A stretch of DNA of 64,000 nt from Stutzerimonas stutzeri (lineage in GTDB: Bacteria; Pseudomonadota; Gammaproteobacteria; Pseudomonadales; Pseudomonadaceae): positions 186,001 to 250,000 of the forward strand of contig NZ_JAMOHZ010000008.1 in assembly GCF_024448715.1 (NCBI RefSeq), written 5' to 3'. Of this stretch, positions 17,801 through 24,889 are shown piece after piece. The position numbers and the translations under genes are program-made. Within the stretch, counting starts at the first letter, position 1. Each line of letters begins with the position of its first letter. The notes beneath the pieces were generated by a model. The model saw only the letters and a list, made by a program, of their open reading frames with translations. It was not told the origin of the DNA and made no database searches.

Positions 17801-20029
17801 GACTAGTTCGAGCACAGCGCTGATCGCCGGAATCGAAATCTCGGCCACATGGGTCAGCACCCAGCGCAACATTAGTAGGGCGGCGCCGGTGACATCGATT
17901 CGATAGGAGCGAGGGAGATCGATCTTGGTTCCGTCCGGCATCGTCATCAGGTCGACCGTCGCCACCGTCTCGACCGCTGCAATCGTCGTGCATAATTCGA
18001 CGAGTAGAGCCGCCCCATTTGCAAGCAATCCGGCGCTGCACTTTTCGAGCAACTCGTATCCGGCTTCCGAGCGCGGTAAGGCAAGTATCGCCTGACGCCG
18101 CCAGGACCCATGCGCTCCAAGAACCGAGAGTTGCCCGAGAAGTTGGAGCCACACGCTGCAATCTGCACTCGACTCCAGCGCGAGGCGCGCGGCGAGCTCG
18201 ATGCCGCGGGCAACGCGCGGTGAGACCGGTACACTCAAGTCCAAATCGGCCAGACGCTGGGGGTGCTCGGCGATATAACTGCCTATCGCCCAGTCACGCA
18301 GCACGTCGTGATAGAAGTCGAGCCGGTCTCGCCGCACTTCCCTGAGCGTTAACGCGTCGATCAGATGTGAGCGCGCCATTGAGTCTTCGGCAACTTCCAG
18401 ACCCTCTTCGTTCTTCATGGTGCTGGCGGCGAGTGCTGCCATCAGACGCTGCGCTGCGCGAACGTCGTTTGCGGGTGCGCCGTCTGCACTACTCCACCAG
18501 AAACCGGCCATCGCTGCCTCGGTCCGAAGCCTGGTAGCGCTAGGCACCCTTAATAGCCGGGATAGTCGATAGAGATTTCGTGCAAGTCCAGCTGCAGGAT
18601 GCTTCGGGGCCAGCAACGATCGAAGCTCTGGCGCCTGATCGACTAGGGTCGCAACTTCATCCTCCGACAGGGGGCCAACTTGTATCGCGTGCGCGCCGCC
18701 TAATACAGCAATGATTTGATCGTCGAGCCAGAGTTCGACATCGACATTGCCGGACGTGCGGATGGTGGCGATCACCTTGAAGTCCGGGATCTCGCTCGCC
18801 GCCCTCATGAGCTCGGTAATAGTGCGCTGGCGCCCGGCATCGTCGAACATGTCAATGCCGTCGATGAAGAGTGTCGCTCCGCCGCTTGCGGCCAGATCAG
18901 TCAGGAATTCGACAGCTGATCCTGGGATCCCGAGAGCGTTTGAAAACGCCAGCCAGCCCCCCGGAGGCGTCGAGTCCCGGTCGAGGACAATAATCGGTGC
19001 CTGGTGTGCAACACGCTCAGCGAGCTGACGGAGGATCCAGGATTTGCCGACCCCGGGATTCCCGCAGATCTCGATGAAACGATGTACTTCGGATGCATCG
19101 TCTACAGCAGCGATTGCCTCTAGCCGCGGTAAGGTCACCCCCGCCACGCTCGTGCCGATATGCGCAAGCGTGTTCTGCGCAAGCTCGGTGAGTCTGACGC
19201 GCGCCGGACCATATTCGCGACCACCCGCAAGTCGGAATCCCGCTTCTGCGAGATTGAACTCTAGAGCTGTTCGGTTGATTTCACCACCGGTGGTCCCGGT
19301 CTTGATTGACAAGTCGATCAGCCTGCTCCACAACGCCCCGGCGCGGCCGACGTCCTCGTCAGCTAGCGCCATCCGTGCGAGTGCATGCCCATAGGTCCGA
19401 GCGATCGGTGATGTTGCCTCAAAGTCAAACTCGAGAATGAGCATCCGCCGCAATAGCTGCCAGATCGCATCGTCGTCATCGGCGGTACCATTCGCGACTA
19501 AATGCCTTCGCGTCGTCGCGACGAAATCGCGCATATCTTTGCTCGCGATGCCTCTGGTGTTTATGCGAGTGAAGAATGCAGCCGCACTCCCCATGGTTCG
19601 CGCCCACTTGAGCGCGTCCTGATAAGCGCCGGAAATCTTGCGGCTGGTTCGTTGCGTCGCGATGCCAAGAAGGTGCCGTTCCGACGGAACGGAACCCGCC
19701 ACGCTTTGCGCGAGTTGCGAGGCAACGTCTTTATAAACGCTGTCCCCCGGCGAGAAAGTGATATCCCGCTTTGACTGAATTTCGAGGATAGAGTCGCCGG
19801 CTGGCCCCACGCCAAAAGCGATCAGGTCGTCCAGCTTAAAACCTAGTTCGGTACCTTGAAATCGGACGCTGACGACTCGGGCGTCTGGCATACCTGGTGC
19901 TCGATTACCCGTCAGCAGGGCGAGCAGATAGAGAGCGCCAAGTTCGCCTTCGATATAAGCCCCGGCCGGCCCTCGCGAGGCCGGGCTTGAGCCGAGATCC
20001 ATACCGGGTCTGAATTCCACATCCATCAT
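14891..20029 (-). CDS. Avs-like STAND NTPase with N-terminal Cap4-type nuclease domain
   Basis: A 1712-residue protein. Residues ~20-130 resemble the Cap4/Mrr-like PD-(D/E)xK nuclease: helix GAYIEGELGALYLL, then KLDDLI (aspartates 67, 68), then ILEIQSKR with glutamate 83, glutamine 85, lysine 87. A STAND P-loop ATPase follows, Walker A GNPGVGKS at 323-330 and Walker B TLFIDGID at 386-393. The remaining ~1100 residues are helical and repeat-like. This is the architecture of Avs antiviral proteins, which recognise phage proteins through the C-terminal repeats, tetramerise and cut DNA. GC-rich compared with the SMEK-STAND gene, so independently acquired. Start at tandem ATGs; no clear ribosome binding site. 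It heads the minus-strand array. Confidence 0.75.
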   Translation of the reverse strand: MMDVEFRPGMDLGSSPASRGPAGAYIEGELGALYLLALLTGNRAPGMPDARVVSVRFQGTELGFKLDDLIAFGVGPAGDSILEIQSKRDITFSPGDSVYKDVASQLAQSVAGSVPSERHLLGIATQRTSRKISGAYQDALKWARTMGSAAAFFTRINTRGIASKDMRDFVATTRRHLVANGTADDDDAIWQLLRRMLILEFDFEATSPIARTYGHALARMALADEDVGRAGALWSRLIDLSIKTGTTGGEINRTALEFNLAEAGFRLAGGREYGPARVRLTELAQNTLAHIGTSVAGVTLPRLEAIAAVDDASEVHRFIEICGNPGVGKSWILRQLAERVAHQAPIIVLDRDSTPPGGWLAFSNALGIPGSAVEFLTDLAASGGATLFIDGIDMFDDAGRQRTITELMRAASEIPDFKVIATIRTSGNVDVELWLDDQIIAVLGGAHAIQVGPLSEDEVATLVDQAPELRSLLAPKHPAAGLARNLYRLSRLLRVPSATRLRTEAAMAGFWWSSADGAPANDVRAAQRLMAALAASTMKNEEGLEVAEDSMARSHLIDALTLREVRRDRLDFYHDVLRDWAIGSYIAEHPQRLADLDLSVPVSPRVARGIELAARLALESSADCSVWLQLLGQLSVLGAHGSWRRQAILALPRSEAGYELLEKCSAGLLANGAALLVELCTTIAAVETVATVDLMTMPDGTKIDLPRSYRIDVTGAALLMLRWVLTHVAEISIPAISAVLELVKIQLFLLKHLQQVASQTAVMLFGWLRQLDVRDAKVTIPDEQVLGRTASDERSSLIEQLRQLALLLGEFAPEELKAYLREVGNERNSHKVDAIRRFSKVIAPVAPTELAELVLTSLFQKREPRSRRDRMMQQTFTFADSSYLPASPAQPPFFDLLESAPVEGLKLIRILVAEAITFSTNSRAPGDPGLTVDFGDGPRVFPRADSYFWSRDQCRDYSAASGLKALEAWSQQRLDDGAPVDEVLADILGPEGSCAAYILIAVDVLLSHFDVARDALAPFIAVPELLAIDRMRRDHDHLRLGLDQFVIEKEPNAKIKLADLKDRPSRHACLFDVVHFYLGDDPVANRLREQLGASVESLAPIQPYSNWSDARLIARAANNMLQRSNWIDTGDGKLLYQSPADESAHLEGMEKQRLAIMRSSEIESRIELAVTGGVEYATAATARDAVAYACGDLPDDTDTDFLKSRSTRLIMTALLVARDGDDALLAAEEAWVRQVVAIALEEHSDRGGGSEDRLRFNRPALAILALIHLWVRKGSQTDRNALIRLATREDRSAAPAFSAGLGRILKLEPKLFKAAMRAAFTSLTWRWKSYGEEDEAEHARFSAERAAAVDAEVAAEIAWLDGEAEPAWPLWPEERPHLRRGARIYVPELITSTKFVEEETIKSAGTEHSSLIHVDSKAAAQWLAILQAAPKGTINWRQEVVEAYVDWTSRINGLGLPVDIEINQDPHDWNLQYYALFAERLLDANDSSFEADLKLVTDLPDETFGKAAQTVIHSADALYCNDPLRPAARPADLRARLAQRVMALHRWRYAHDPASSRIDMQIGGIVAKVMLNTYNPFNGTQSYLPPALFDRVDPLLPSIRPLLSGGPTAFVALCTMNLLFVGTRARHLDFLLEATEAWFGRTEAPGLWIDLGIGHKVVQWLAAAMIQEPELLLPKHPMRARIDRMLGRLVSVGVAEAHEVELKVEAAANGLS

Positions 20030-20421
20030 CTATACGTTGCGCAAATGGCTGCTCTATTCAGTAAGCCTACCCTATGTGCAGTTTCACCTGAACGGACATC
20101 AGCTTCCGATTCATTTTTCCACAAATTAAATTGAGCCAGAGCCTAGGGCCGGCGTGGCTGATTGTCCGCTTTTGGCCGTTAGCAGCCATTGCTGAATCCC
20201 AGATCAAACTCACTCCCCCCATCATCCCATCGACAGTTAGAAGCTGTCACATCCGCTCCCCTAGTTGCAGCGAACCACCCATAACTGATCCAGCCTGGTC
20301 GTGAAACTCTGGCTCATCATGTCCCGTCGCATGCCCCAATCTGGCGTCGCAGTTATTGGGCCGGTTAGCGACCACTGCTCTGGCTAGCCATCCTTGTCCT
20401 CCCACACGTGGAGGACTTGCC
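20030..20421. other. Intergenic region between the Avs-like gene and the small integrase
   Basis: Divergent promoter region of about 390 bases. It holds dispersed element copy B (20161-20187) and no supportable gene; an 89-codon minus-strand frame overlapping the integrase has no supporting features. Confidence 0.5.
20161..20187 (-). repeat. Dispersed 27-bp element, copy B
   Basis: On the minus strand it reads GGCTGCTAACGGCCAAAAGC then GGACAAT, 24 of 27 identical to copy A at 7894-7920. Copies A and B are in opposite orientations and bracket the HEPN cassette plus the minus-strand array. Confidence 0.6.
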
Positions 20422-21042
20422 ATGAACATCTTCACTACCTGCAGCCGACAGCCCTGGAACAAAGGAAGATTGGTTGGACAGAAAACTCCGCTCCGACTCA
20501 GAGACATCTGGGCCATCCGAGTAAGGCTTCAAATTGCAGAAAGAACCCGCGATCTGGCTCTCTTAGATCTGGCCATTGACAGCAAGCTTCGAGCCTGCGA
20601 CTTAACCAAGCTCCGTGTGCGCGACGTTGCACATGGCGAGCACGTGTCATCACGAGCGATGGTGATGCAGCAGAAAACGCAGCGGCCAGTGCAGTTTGAG
20701 ATCACTGAGCAAACACGGTTTGCTCTCGCGGCCTGGATCCATCAAGCCCAGCTCCGCAACGAGGACTGCCTTTTTCCGAGCCGGCTGCATACCTCATACC
20801 ATCTATCCACTCGTCAATACGCTCGTATCGTCAAAGGCTGGGTGAAAGCCATAGGCCTTGATCCAGCCATGTATGGCACTCACACGATGAGACGTACGAA
20901 GGCATCACTGATCGATCGCGGGACGAAGAACCTGCGGGCGGTTCAACTGCTGCTCGGTCATACGAAGCTGGAAAGCACCGTTCGATATTTGGGGATTGAG
21001 GTCGATGACGCTCTGGAGATGGCGGAACAGACCGAGGTCTGA
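20422..21042 (+). CDS. Small tyrosine recombinase/integrase
   Basis: A 206-residue protein, consisting of a catalytic domain with only a short N-terminal extension. Active-site residues are in place: arginine in KLRACDLTKL, HTMRR (H-x-x-R), and LLGHTKLESTVRYLGI with the final histidine and the tyrosine nucleophile. The start at 20422 is chosen because GGAGGACTTGCC precedes it; a longer frame from 20356 lacks such a site. Similar short integrases are widespread in Proteobacterial islands. It is unrelated in size and arrangement to the three large recombinases at the right end, so it may be left from another element or act on the local inverted repeat at 21123-21220. Confidence 0.8.
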   Translation: MNIFTTCSRQPWNKGRLVGQKTPLRLRDIWAIRVRLQIAERTRDLALLDLAIDSKLRACDLTKLRVRDVAHGEHVSSRAMVMQQKTQRPVQFEITEQTRFALAAWIHQAQLRNEDCLFPSRLHTSYHLSTRQYARIVKGWVKAIGLDPAMYGTHTMRRTKASLIDRGTKNLRAVQLLLGHTKLESTVRYLGIEVDDALEMAEQTEV

Positions 21043-21122
21043 CCATTCATAGCGACGGTCGAAGCCAAGCCGTCGGGCTACAGTGCCTGCTCGGCTAAAG
21101 TGTGGTCAGCGGACGGCCAACT

Positions 21123-21220
21123 GCTTGCGCTGGGGCGCCAGACGGTAGCCGTATTTGGCTAGGCTCGCGGCCATGCGTCTCTACCTGATCTGCTGGCATC
21201 AGCAGCGCCCCAGCGCAAGC
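21123..21220. repeat. Perfect 16-bp inverted repeat next to the integrase gene
   Basis: GCTTGCGCTGGGGCGC at 21123-21138 is repeated exactly as its reverse complement at 21205-21220, 66 bases apart. It lies 80 bases after the integrase stop. It could be terminal repeats of a small relic element, a recombination site folding as single-stranded DNA, or a large RNA stem. Confidence 0.65.
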
Positions 21221-21489
21221 GGACGCCGTGTCCGTAGAGAACAAACACGGTGCGTACTGGCATGTCAGCCTGTATTAGGAAAGGAAAGCTGCCGGAGAAG
21301 AGCCGGAATCCTGGGGCACGGGACCAGAGGTGATGATCGCACACGTGCGCAACCACGGCTCGTCCTGACGATCCATCTGACCGATGAAGTTCTAGCGCAG
21401 CTTCAGGGAAGCAGTTATGAGCAGACAGGCCAGCTTGGCTTTCGCTGCATAACTCAAAGCCTCTCGGTCTTGTACCGACGAGGACACAC

Positions 21490-21517
21490 CCCCCAGCTTC
21501 ATATCTGGGGGTTTTTT
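21490..21517 (+). terminator. Strong rho-independent terminator
   Basis: CCCCCAG/CTGGGGG stem (21490-21496 with 21505-21511), 8-base loop, followed by TTTTTT. It has no annotated gene directly upstream apart from the integrase 450 bases away, which raises the possibility of a short non-coding transcript. Confidence 0.85.
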
Positions 21518-21658
21518 ATGCACATTTCCCGGCCAGACAACCATTGCCTGCTTCGACGCTCATTCTCAAAGAAGGAGCCGACGATTTTTTCATACCATCC
21601 CGATAACACAGCCGCATCCGGGGTTAGCGTATGCATCTTGAAGTGAAATAGGTACGAC

Positions 21659-21829
21659 ATGAGAAAGATCTATATGACGGTATTGATCGCTGGTCTTGGG
21701 TTCTGGCTGGGAGCAAATCGCTTGCTGCCACTTTGGTTGATTTCGGCTATTGCCGTGTTCGGATTGGCGTGCTGGGCGACGGTTGAGTGGATGGAGCGAG
21801 CGGAGCGGCGGCAGGATGATGAAAGCTGA
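21659..21829 (+). CDS. Small membrane protein, 56 residues
   Basis: Starts at the ATG at 21659 and ends in TGA at 21829. Residues 4-46 contain two closely spaced hydrophobic helices (VLIAGLGFWLG and LWLISAIAVFGLACWA), then a short charged tail ending MERAERRQDDES. It overlaps the next frame by 14 bases. The hydrophobic pattern with a basic-acidic cytoplasmic tail is typical of genuine small inner-membrane proteins. Function unknown. Confidence 0.55.
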   Translation: MRKIYMTVLIAGLGFWLGANRLLPLWLISAIAVFGLACWATVEWMERAERRQDDES

Positions 21830-22130
21830 TCTGGACGAGCTGATATTGGTAAGTCGTCTGTACCCAGAAATGACCTGGTCGAGCTCTGTCACACGGTCGG
21901 TCGTCATATCCCGACAAGGCTACGTTCTGCGCCTGTACTGGATGCCGGCGCTACTTCGAGTTGACGTGTTCCGTGCACAGCGCTTCAGTGCGCTAAACGA
22001 GCAAAGCAAAGCAAAGCAAAGCACAATCTGGAGCTTCTCCCAAACAGTCCGGGTTGAGTGGGCTTGCACTCATCTTCTAATTTATGACAATGACCACTTA
22101 CATGAAAATATGGAGTTACATACGTGGTAA
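21816..22130 (+). CDS. Hypothetical protein, middle gene of an overlapping trio
   Basis: A 104-residue frame beginning at tandem ATGs (MMKADLDELILVSRLYPEM) inside the end of the small membrane gene and ending 7 bases inside the next gene (GTGGTAA). The N-terminal half looks like a compact alpha/beta protein (SVVISRQGYVLRLYWMP). A GCAAA pentamer repeated four times lies within the coding region, where a slip would shift the frame. I do not recognise the family. The double overlap supports its being real. Confidence 0.5.
   Translation: MMKADLDELILVSRLYPEMTWSSSVTRSVVISRQGYVLRLYWMPALLRVDVFRAQRFSALNEQSKAKQSTIWSFSQTVRVEWACTHLLIYDNDHLHENMELHTW
22001..22020 (+). repeat. Pentanucleotide repeat (GCAAA)x4
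   Basis: Four exact tandem GCAAA units, followed by GCACA. They lie inside the 104-residue gene. Because the unit length is not a multiple of three, gain or loss of one unit would break the frame. Confidence 0.8.
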
Positions 22131-22486
22131 ATGACTTGAAATCGAAGCTGGCTATCGTCGGTGTTGTTGTTCCATTAGCTCTGGCCCTGGCAGGCTGCGA
22201 TAAATCATTGGACGGCCGTTATGAAGCGGTTGGCAAAAAACCGGGTTCGTACCTGCTGGAGGTGACCGGTGATACGGCAATTCGGACAGTTTATGGTGAT
22301 CCGGAGAGTCAACGAGAGTTCAGTGTTGAGCAGAAGGAGGACCGAGTCATTTTCATCCGAAAAAATCAGGACGCTACAACTTATGTTTACGCAAAGTCTG
22401 ACGATGGGCATGGCCTGAAATGTATCAGTCAATCTTGTGACCGATTTGGCTCCCCTTTAGTAGAGGAATGGAGACGAATTGACTGA
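22124..22486 (+). CDS. Small lipoprotein, hypothetical
   Basis: A 120-residue protein with a lipoprotein signal peptide: KSKLAIVGVVVPLALALAGC, lipobox LAGC with the lipidated cysteine at residue 25. The mature part is a single small domain with two further cysteines (KCISQSC) that could pair. The GTG start at 22124 is chosen because GGAG precedes it at 22112-22115 and it overlaps the stop of the previous gene. A terminator-like sequence follows. Reminiscent of small outer-membrane lipoproteins of mobile elements; function unknown. Confidence 0.7.
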   Translation: MVNDLKSKLAIVGVVVPLALALAGCDKSLDGRYEAVGKKPGSYLLEVTGDTAIRTVYGDPESQREFSVEQKEDRVIFIRKNQDATTYVYAKSDDGHGLKCISQSCDRFGSPLVEEWRRID

Positions 22487-22505
22487 TGCGCTGAATGGCA
22501 CAGAC

Positions 22506-22538
22506 AAGCCTCTCGGGTCGCGCCTGGCGGGCTTTTTT
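22506..22538 (+). terminator. Probable terminator after the lipoprotein gene
   Basis: AAGCC (22506-22510) can pair with GGCTT (22530-22534), and a T-run follows; the inner part pairs only partly, so the hairpin is imperfect. Confidence 0.45.
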
Positions 22539-22589
22539 ATTCTCAATTTCTGATAACGTCTGGTCGTGCTCACAGGCGCAAGGCACCCG

Positions 22590-22885
22590 TTAGTCAAAGC
22601 CGGGAACAGCACTCTTTGTATTTTCAGTCGATCGATCTGATGAACTTCGGTCCTGGGTACTACCCATTTCCACGGACGGTTTGAAAAGGGCTAAAAACTT
22701 CAGATCTTGCCGGGCGACTCTACGACGCATTCGTGGGTTATGAAACCGCTCAATGTATTCGAATAAATCCGCCCGTGCTCCATCACGAGTTCGATACGAC
22801 TGATGGACAACGCGCTCCCGTTTGAGCTGACCGAAGAAGCCTTCACAGGCTGCGTTGTCGCCGCAATGCCCGACGGCACTCATGC
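22590..22885 (-). pseudogene. IS3-family transposase (OrfB) C-terminal fragment
   Basis: The minus-strand frame contains the end of an IS3-type DDE integrase domain: SMSAVGHCGDNAACEGFFGQ with the aspartate and final glutamate, then LKRERV, DLFEYIERFHNPRMRRR. The first ~200 residues and OrfA are absent and the upstream sequence is unrelated, so it is a dead remnant. Its insertion probably truncated the gene now starting at 22896. Confidence 0.8.
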
Positions 22886-22895
22886 TGCAGACCTT

Positions 22896-23084
22896 ATGAA
22901 GTGCGATGAGCAGGGTAGAGAGATTGAGCACATCAGAAACCTCCCGCCCCTACCCGAGATTGACCTTTGGGCCGAACTCAAGGCCTACAATGACCAGCTG
23001 AACCTATCCCTCACAGACGCGGCAGAGATAACGCAGACGGTGTACAAGTACGCCGAGTATGCTGGGGGAGAAACCTTCGGCTGA
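22896..23084 (+). pseudogene. Truncated hypothetical gene beside the IS3 remnant
   Basis: The last ~55 codons (NLPPLPEIDLWAELKAYNDQ and an amphipathic helix ITQTVYKYAEYAGG) look like a real protein end. The open frame continues leftward only through antisense IS3 sequence, so the original N-terminus is gone. A strong terminator follows the stop. The family is not recognised; small phage or plasmid proteins have similar composition. Confidence 0.4.
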
Positions 23085-23098
23085 GGGTGATAGAAGTA

Positions 23099-23124
23099 AA
23101 AACCGCCTTCGGGGGCGGTTTTTT
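23099..23124 (+). terminator. Rho-independent terminator
   Basis: AACCGCC/GGCGGTT stem (23101-23107 with 23114-23120), 6-base loop, followed by a T-run; A-rich on the left, so it may also work on the minus strand. Confidence 0.85.
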
Positions 23125-23442
23125 GTATCCTGCGTAAAGTCAGACCAGGCGGGTGAGCCCATCGAATATGGGCACGGTCATGCCCCGGTTAGAGGGTGTC
23201 CGATTTTTGGTGTACCCAGTCCATGTAAACACTGCCGTTGCTCACAGCTCTGCCATAGGTTTTTACGTAGCAACGCCTAAATCGAGCGTTTTTTGAGCTG
23301 CCCAAGCAGCTCTTTCAGAAACCGACTTTTTCAACAGAATCGGCCGAAAGCGGCCGGTCATCCGCTCCGCTTATGGCCGATATAAGCCCATCGTGAATGG
23401 CTGCGTTCGACTATCGATCTCAAGCATTCTGAGACGGCAAAC
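23125..23442. other. Intergenic region with remnant sequence
   Basis: About 318 bases without a gene. It contains dispersed element copy C (23361-23388, minus strand) and an adjoining GGCCGAAAGCGGCC palindrome-like stretch near 23342-23355, matching the kind of non-coding remnants often found after integrases and IS elements in Pseudomonas. Confidence 0.4.
23361..23388 (-). repeat. Dispersed element, copy C (partial)
   Basis: On the minus strand GGCTTATATCGGCCATAAGC then GGA matches copy A at 20 of 23 positions. A shorter core (GCCATAAGCGGAC) also occurs at 14828-14840, upstream of the small ORF beside the CHAT-like gene. Confidence 0.5.
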
Positions 23443-24084
23443 TTAGCAGTAGACGTTATCGCTTTCAGGATTATCCGAAGCAGCGTGCGCCGCCGCTTCA
23501 CACGCTAGAATCAATGTCGACCGCATCCATACGGGCATTTTGCAGGCTTTAAGTTTAAGTAGCTCTGCGCTATCCAGGGTTTTGATGATGTTGGAAACGA
23601 CCTTGTCGGACATCCCCTCTTTTCCGAGGTAATGGAGCGCGGCGAGCACCAGTCCTACCTTCGTTCCGGCATGCTGCAGGCGCGCACTGGAGACATGCCT
23701 GAGGCGAACCACTGCATTACCAATTTCAATCTCGCGGGTCGTACCGCTGGTGTAGTAGGTCGGCAGCACCTGCATTTGCGTACTGAGGCCCAATCTCCGA
23801 ACAGCCTCCGCTCCGTGTATCTGGATTGTCTCGCCGTTTGCCTTGGCACGAATCATCATTATGGCCAGCGGGTTAGCGCGTACCCTGCAGCCAGTGTATA
23901 TGCTCATCTTTGGGCGCATATAGATGCCGTGAGCGACACGTTCCAGACAACCTGATCTCACCAGTCGCGAAAGCGCGTTATCGACCGCCGCTCTAGAACC
24001 TACCTGTGCGAAAACCGTGCGTGAAAACGGCTTCCCTTTTCGCATGTGCTTGACCCGGTTCGAGATAGCCTTTGCGACAGACAT
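23443..24084 (-). CDS. AbiEi-type / DUF6088 antitoxin-like regulator
   Basis: A 213-residue protein with an N-terminal winged-helix region (SVAKAISNRVKHM, GKPFSRTVFAQVGSRAAVDN, ALSRLVRSGCLERVAHGIYM). This is the DUF6088/AbiEi pattern of type IV antitoxins, which repress their own promoter. The start at 24084 is chosen over upstream ATGs because GGGAAAGG sits five bases before it. No AbiEii nucleotidyltransferase toxin is adjacent; instead an Xre/ParS-type antitoxin lies just upstream in the same orientation. Related proteins without a clear toxin are common, so it may be a stand-alone regulator. Confidence 0.75.
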   Translation of the reverse strand: MSVAKAISNRVKHMRKGKPFSRTVFAQVGSRAAVDNALSRLVRSGCLERVAHGIYMRPKMSIYTGCRVRANPLAIMMIRAKANGETIQIHGAEAVRRLGLSTQMQVLPTYYTSGTTREIEIGNAVVRLRHVSSARLQHAGTKVGLVLAALHYLGKEGMSDKVVSNIIKTLDSAELLKLKACKMPVWMRSTLILACEAAAHAASDNPESDNVYC

Positions 24085-24197
24085 GAGTACCTTTCCCATG
24101 GCGTTAATCTCAGATCGGAAAGTGATCCAATCCCCCAACCGTCAGCCACAAAGTGCCTACTTGCAGTCGTTGGTTTGGGCCCGAGCGCGCAGTAGGC

Positions 24198-24671
24198 TCA
24201 CTGATAAACTCCGAACTCAATGCGCTCCAGATAGTCATTTACTAACTGAAACCCAACAGGGTTGCCGACAACGTCTAAAGGTATTTCCCCATCGAAATAT
24301 CCGCAGGGCCGACCCAGCCAATGTTCAGCTAGCTTTTTGGTACCGAACACTTTGGTTGCGCGCTCCAGAATTGTCGCGTATTGAAAGGCAATAGCGCTCT
24401 GCATGGTACTTAGACGCACAGCTTGAGTAACCTTGCTCTGTCGTAGAATCGTCCTAGTGGATTTTCCAACGATGCGGCTCAGGATCTGCTCCGCCGAGTA
24501 GAGATCGGAAACCGAAATGATGTCTTGCACATCTTTTAGCTCGAAACCCTCGGCGGTCAGTTTGTAGACCATAACCGGGCTGAGCAGTGCAGGGTCACTA
24601 CGGAGGAGGTACTCCGTGGGCTTGCGAACGGCGAGCACCACTTTATTGGCACGTGGGCCGGTAGCAACCAT
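24198..24671 (-). CDS. Xre/MbcA/ParS-type antitoxin without a RES toxin
   Basis: A 157-residue protein. The C-terminal ~55 residues carry the MbcA/ParS/Xre toxin-binding domain (KVFGTKKLAEHWLGRP, GEIPLDVVGN, NDYLERIEFGVYQ); the middle matches the helical N-terminal region of this family. The start at 24671 is fixed by a textbook AAGGAG six bases upstream. These antitoxins normally precede a RES-domain NAD-degrading toxin. Here the next gene on the strand is the AbiEi-like regulator, 113 bases away, and no RES motif is present in the window. Either the toxin was lost or the two antitoxin-like genes form an unusual pair. Confidence 0.8.
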   Translation of the reverse strand: MVATGPRANKVVLAVRKPTEYLLRSDPALLSPVMVYKLTAEGFELKDVQDIISVSDLYSAEQILSRIVGKSTRTILRQSKVTQAVRLSTMQSAIAFQYATILERATKVFGTKKLAEHWLGRPCGYFDGEIPLDVVGNPVGFQLVNDYLERIEFGVYQ

Positions 24672-24889
24672 AGCGGACTCCTTCAAATGCGGCATAACAG
24701 ACTTTGGCCCCATGTGATCCACACGGCGTTCAGCATTGACGGGCACGGGTATGTAGTATCGCTCTGCTCAAAACCCGTGTCGATCACGCACCAGCTCGCC
24801 ATCAGCCTCCCGCTCCGCGTAAAGTGATTCAGCGAGAGGGCTTACGGGTCCGCCGCAGCCCACGTACATTCACCACCAAGGACTTCGTT

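Larger units (their letters stand above)
21043..21658. other. Region after the small integrase: inverted repeat, structured RNA candidate, terminator
   Basis: No convincing gene in about 600 bases. A 163-codon frame (21155-21646) crosses the inverted repeat and the terminator and has no protein-like pattern, so I leave it out. Just before the terminator, CCTC..GAGG and CGGT..ACCG pairings (about 21459-21482) form a second stem, so a short structured transcript ending at 21517 is possible. Confidence 0.45.

Noticed and set aside
21155..21646. 163-codon plus-strand open frame after the small integrase
   Set aside because: It crosses the 16-bp inverted repeat and a strong terminator, has no good ribosome binding site and no protein-like domain pattern.
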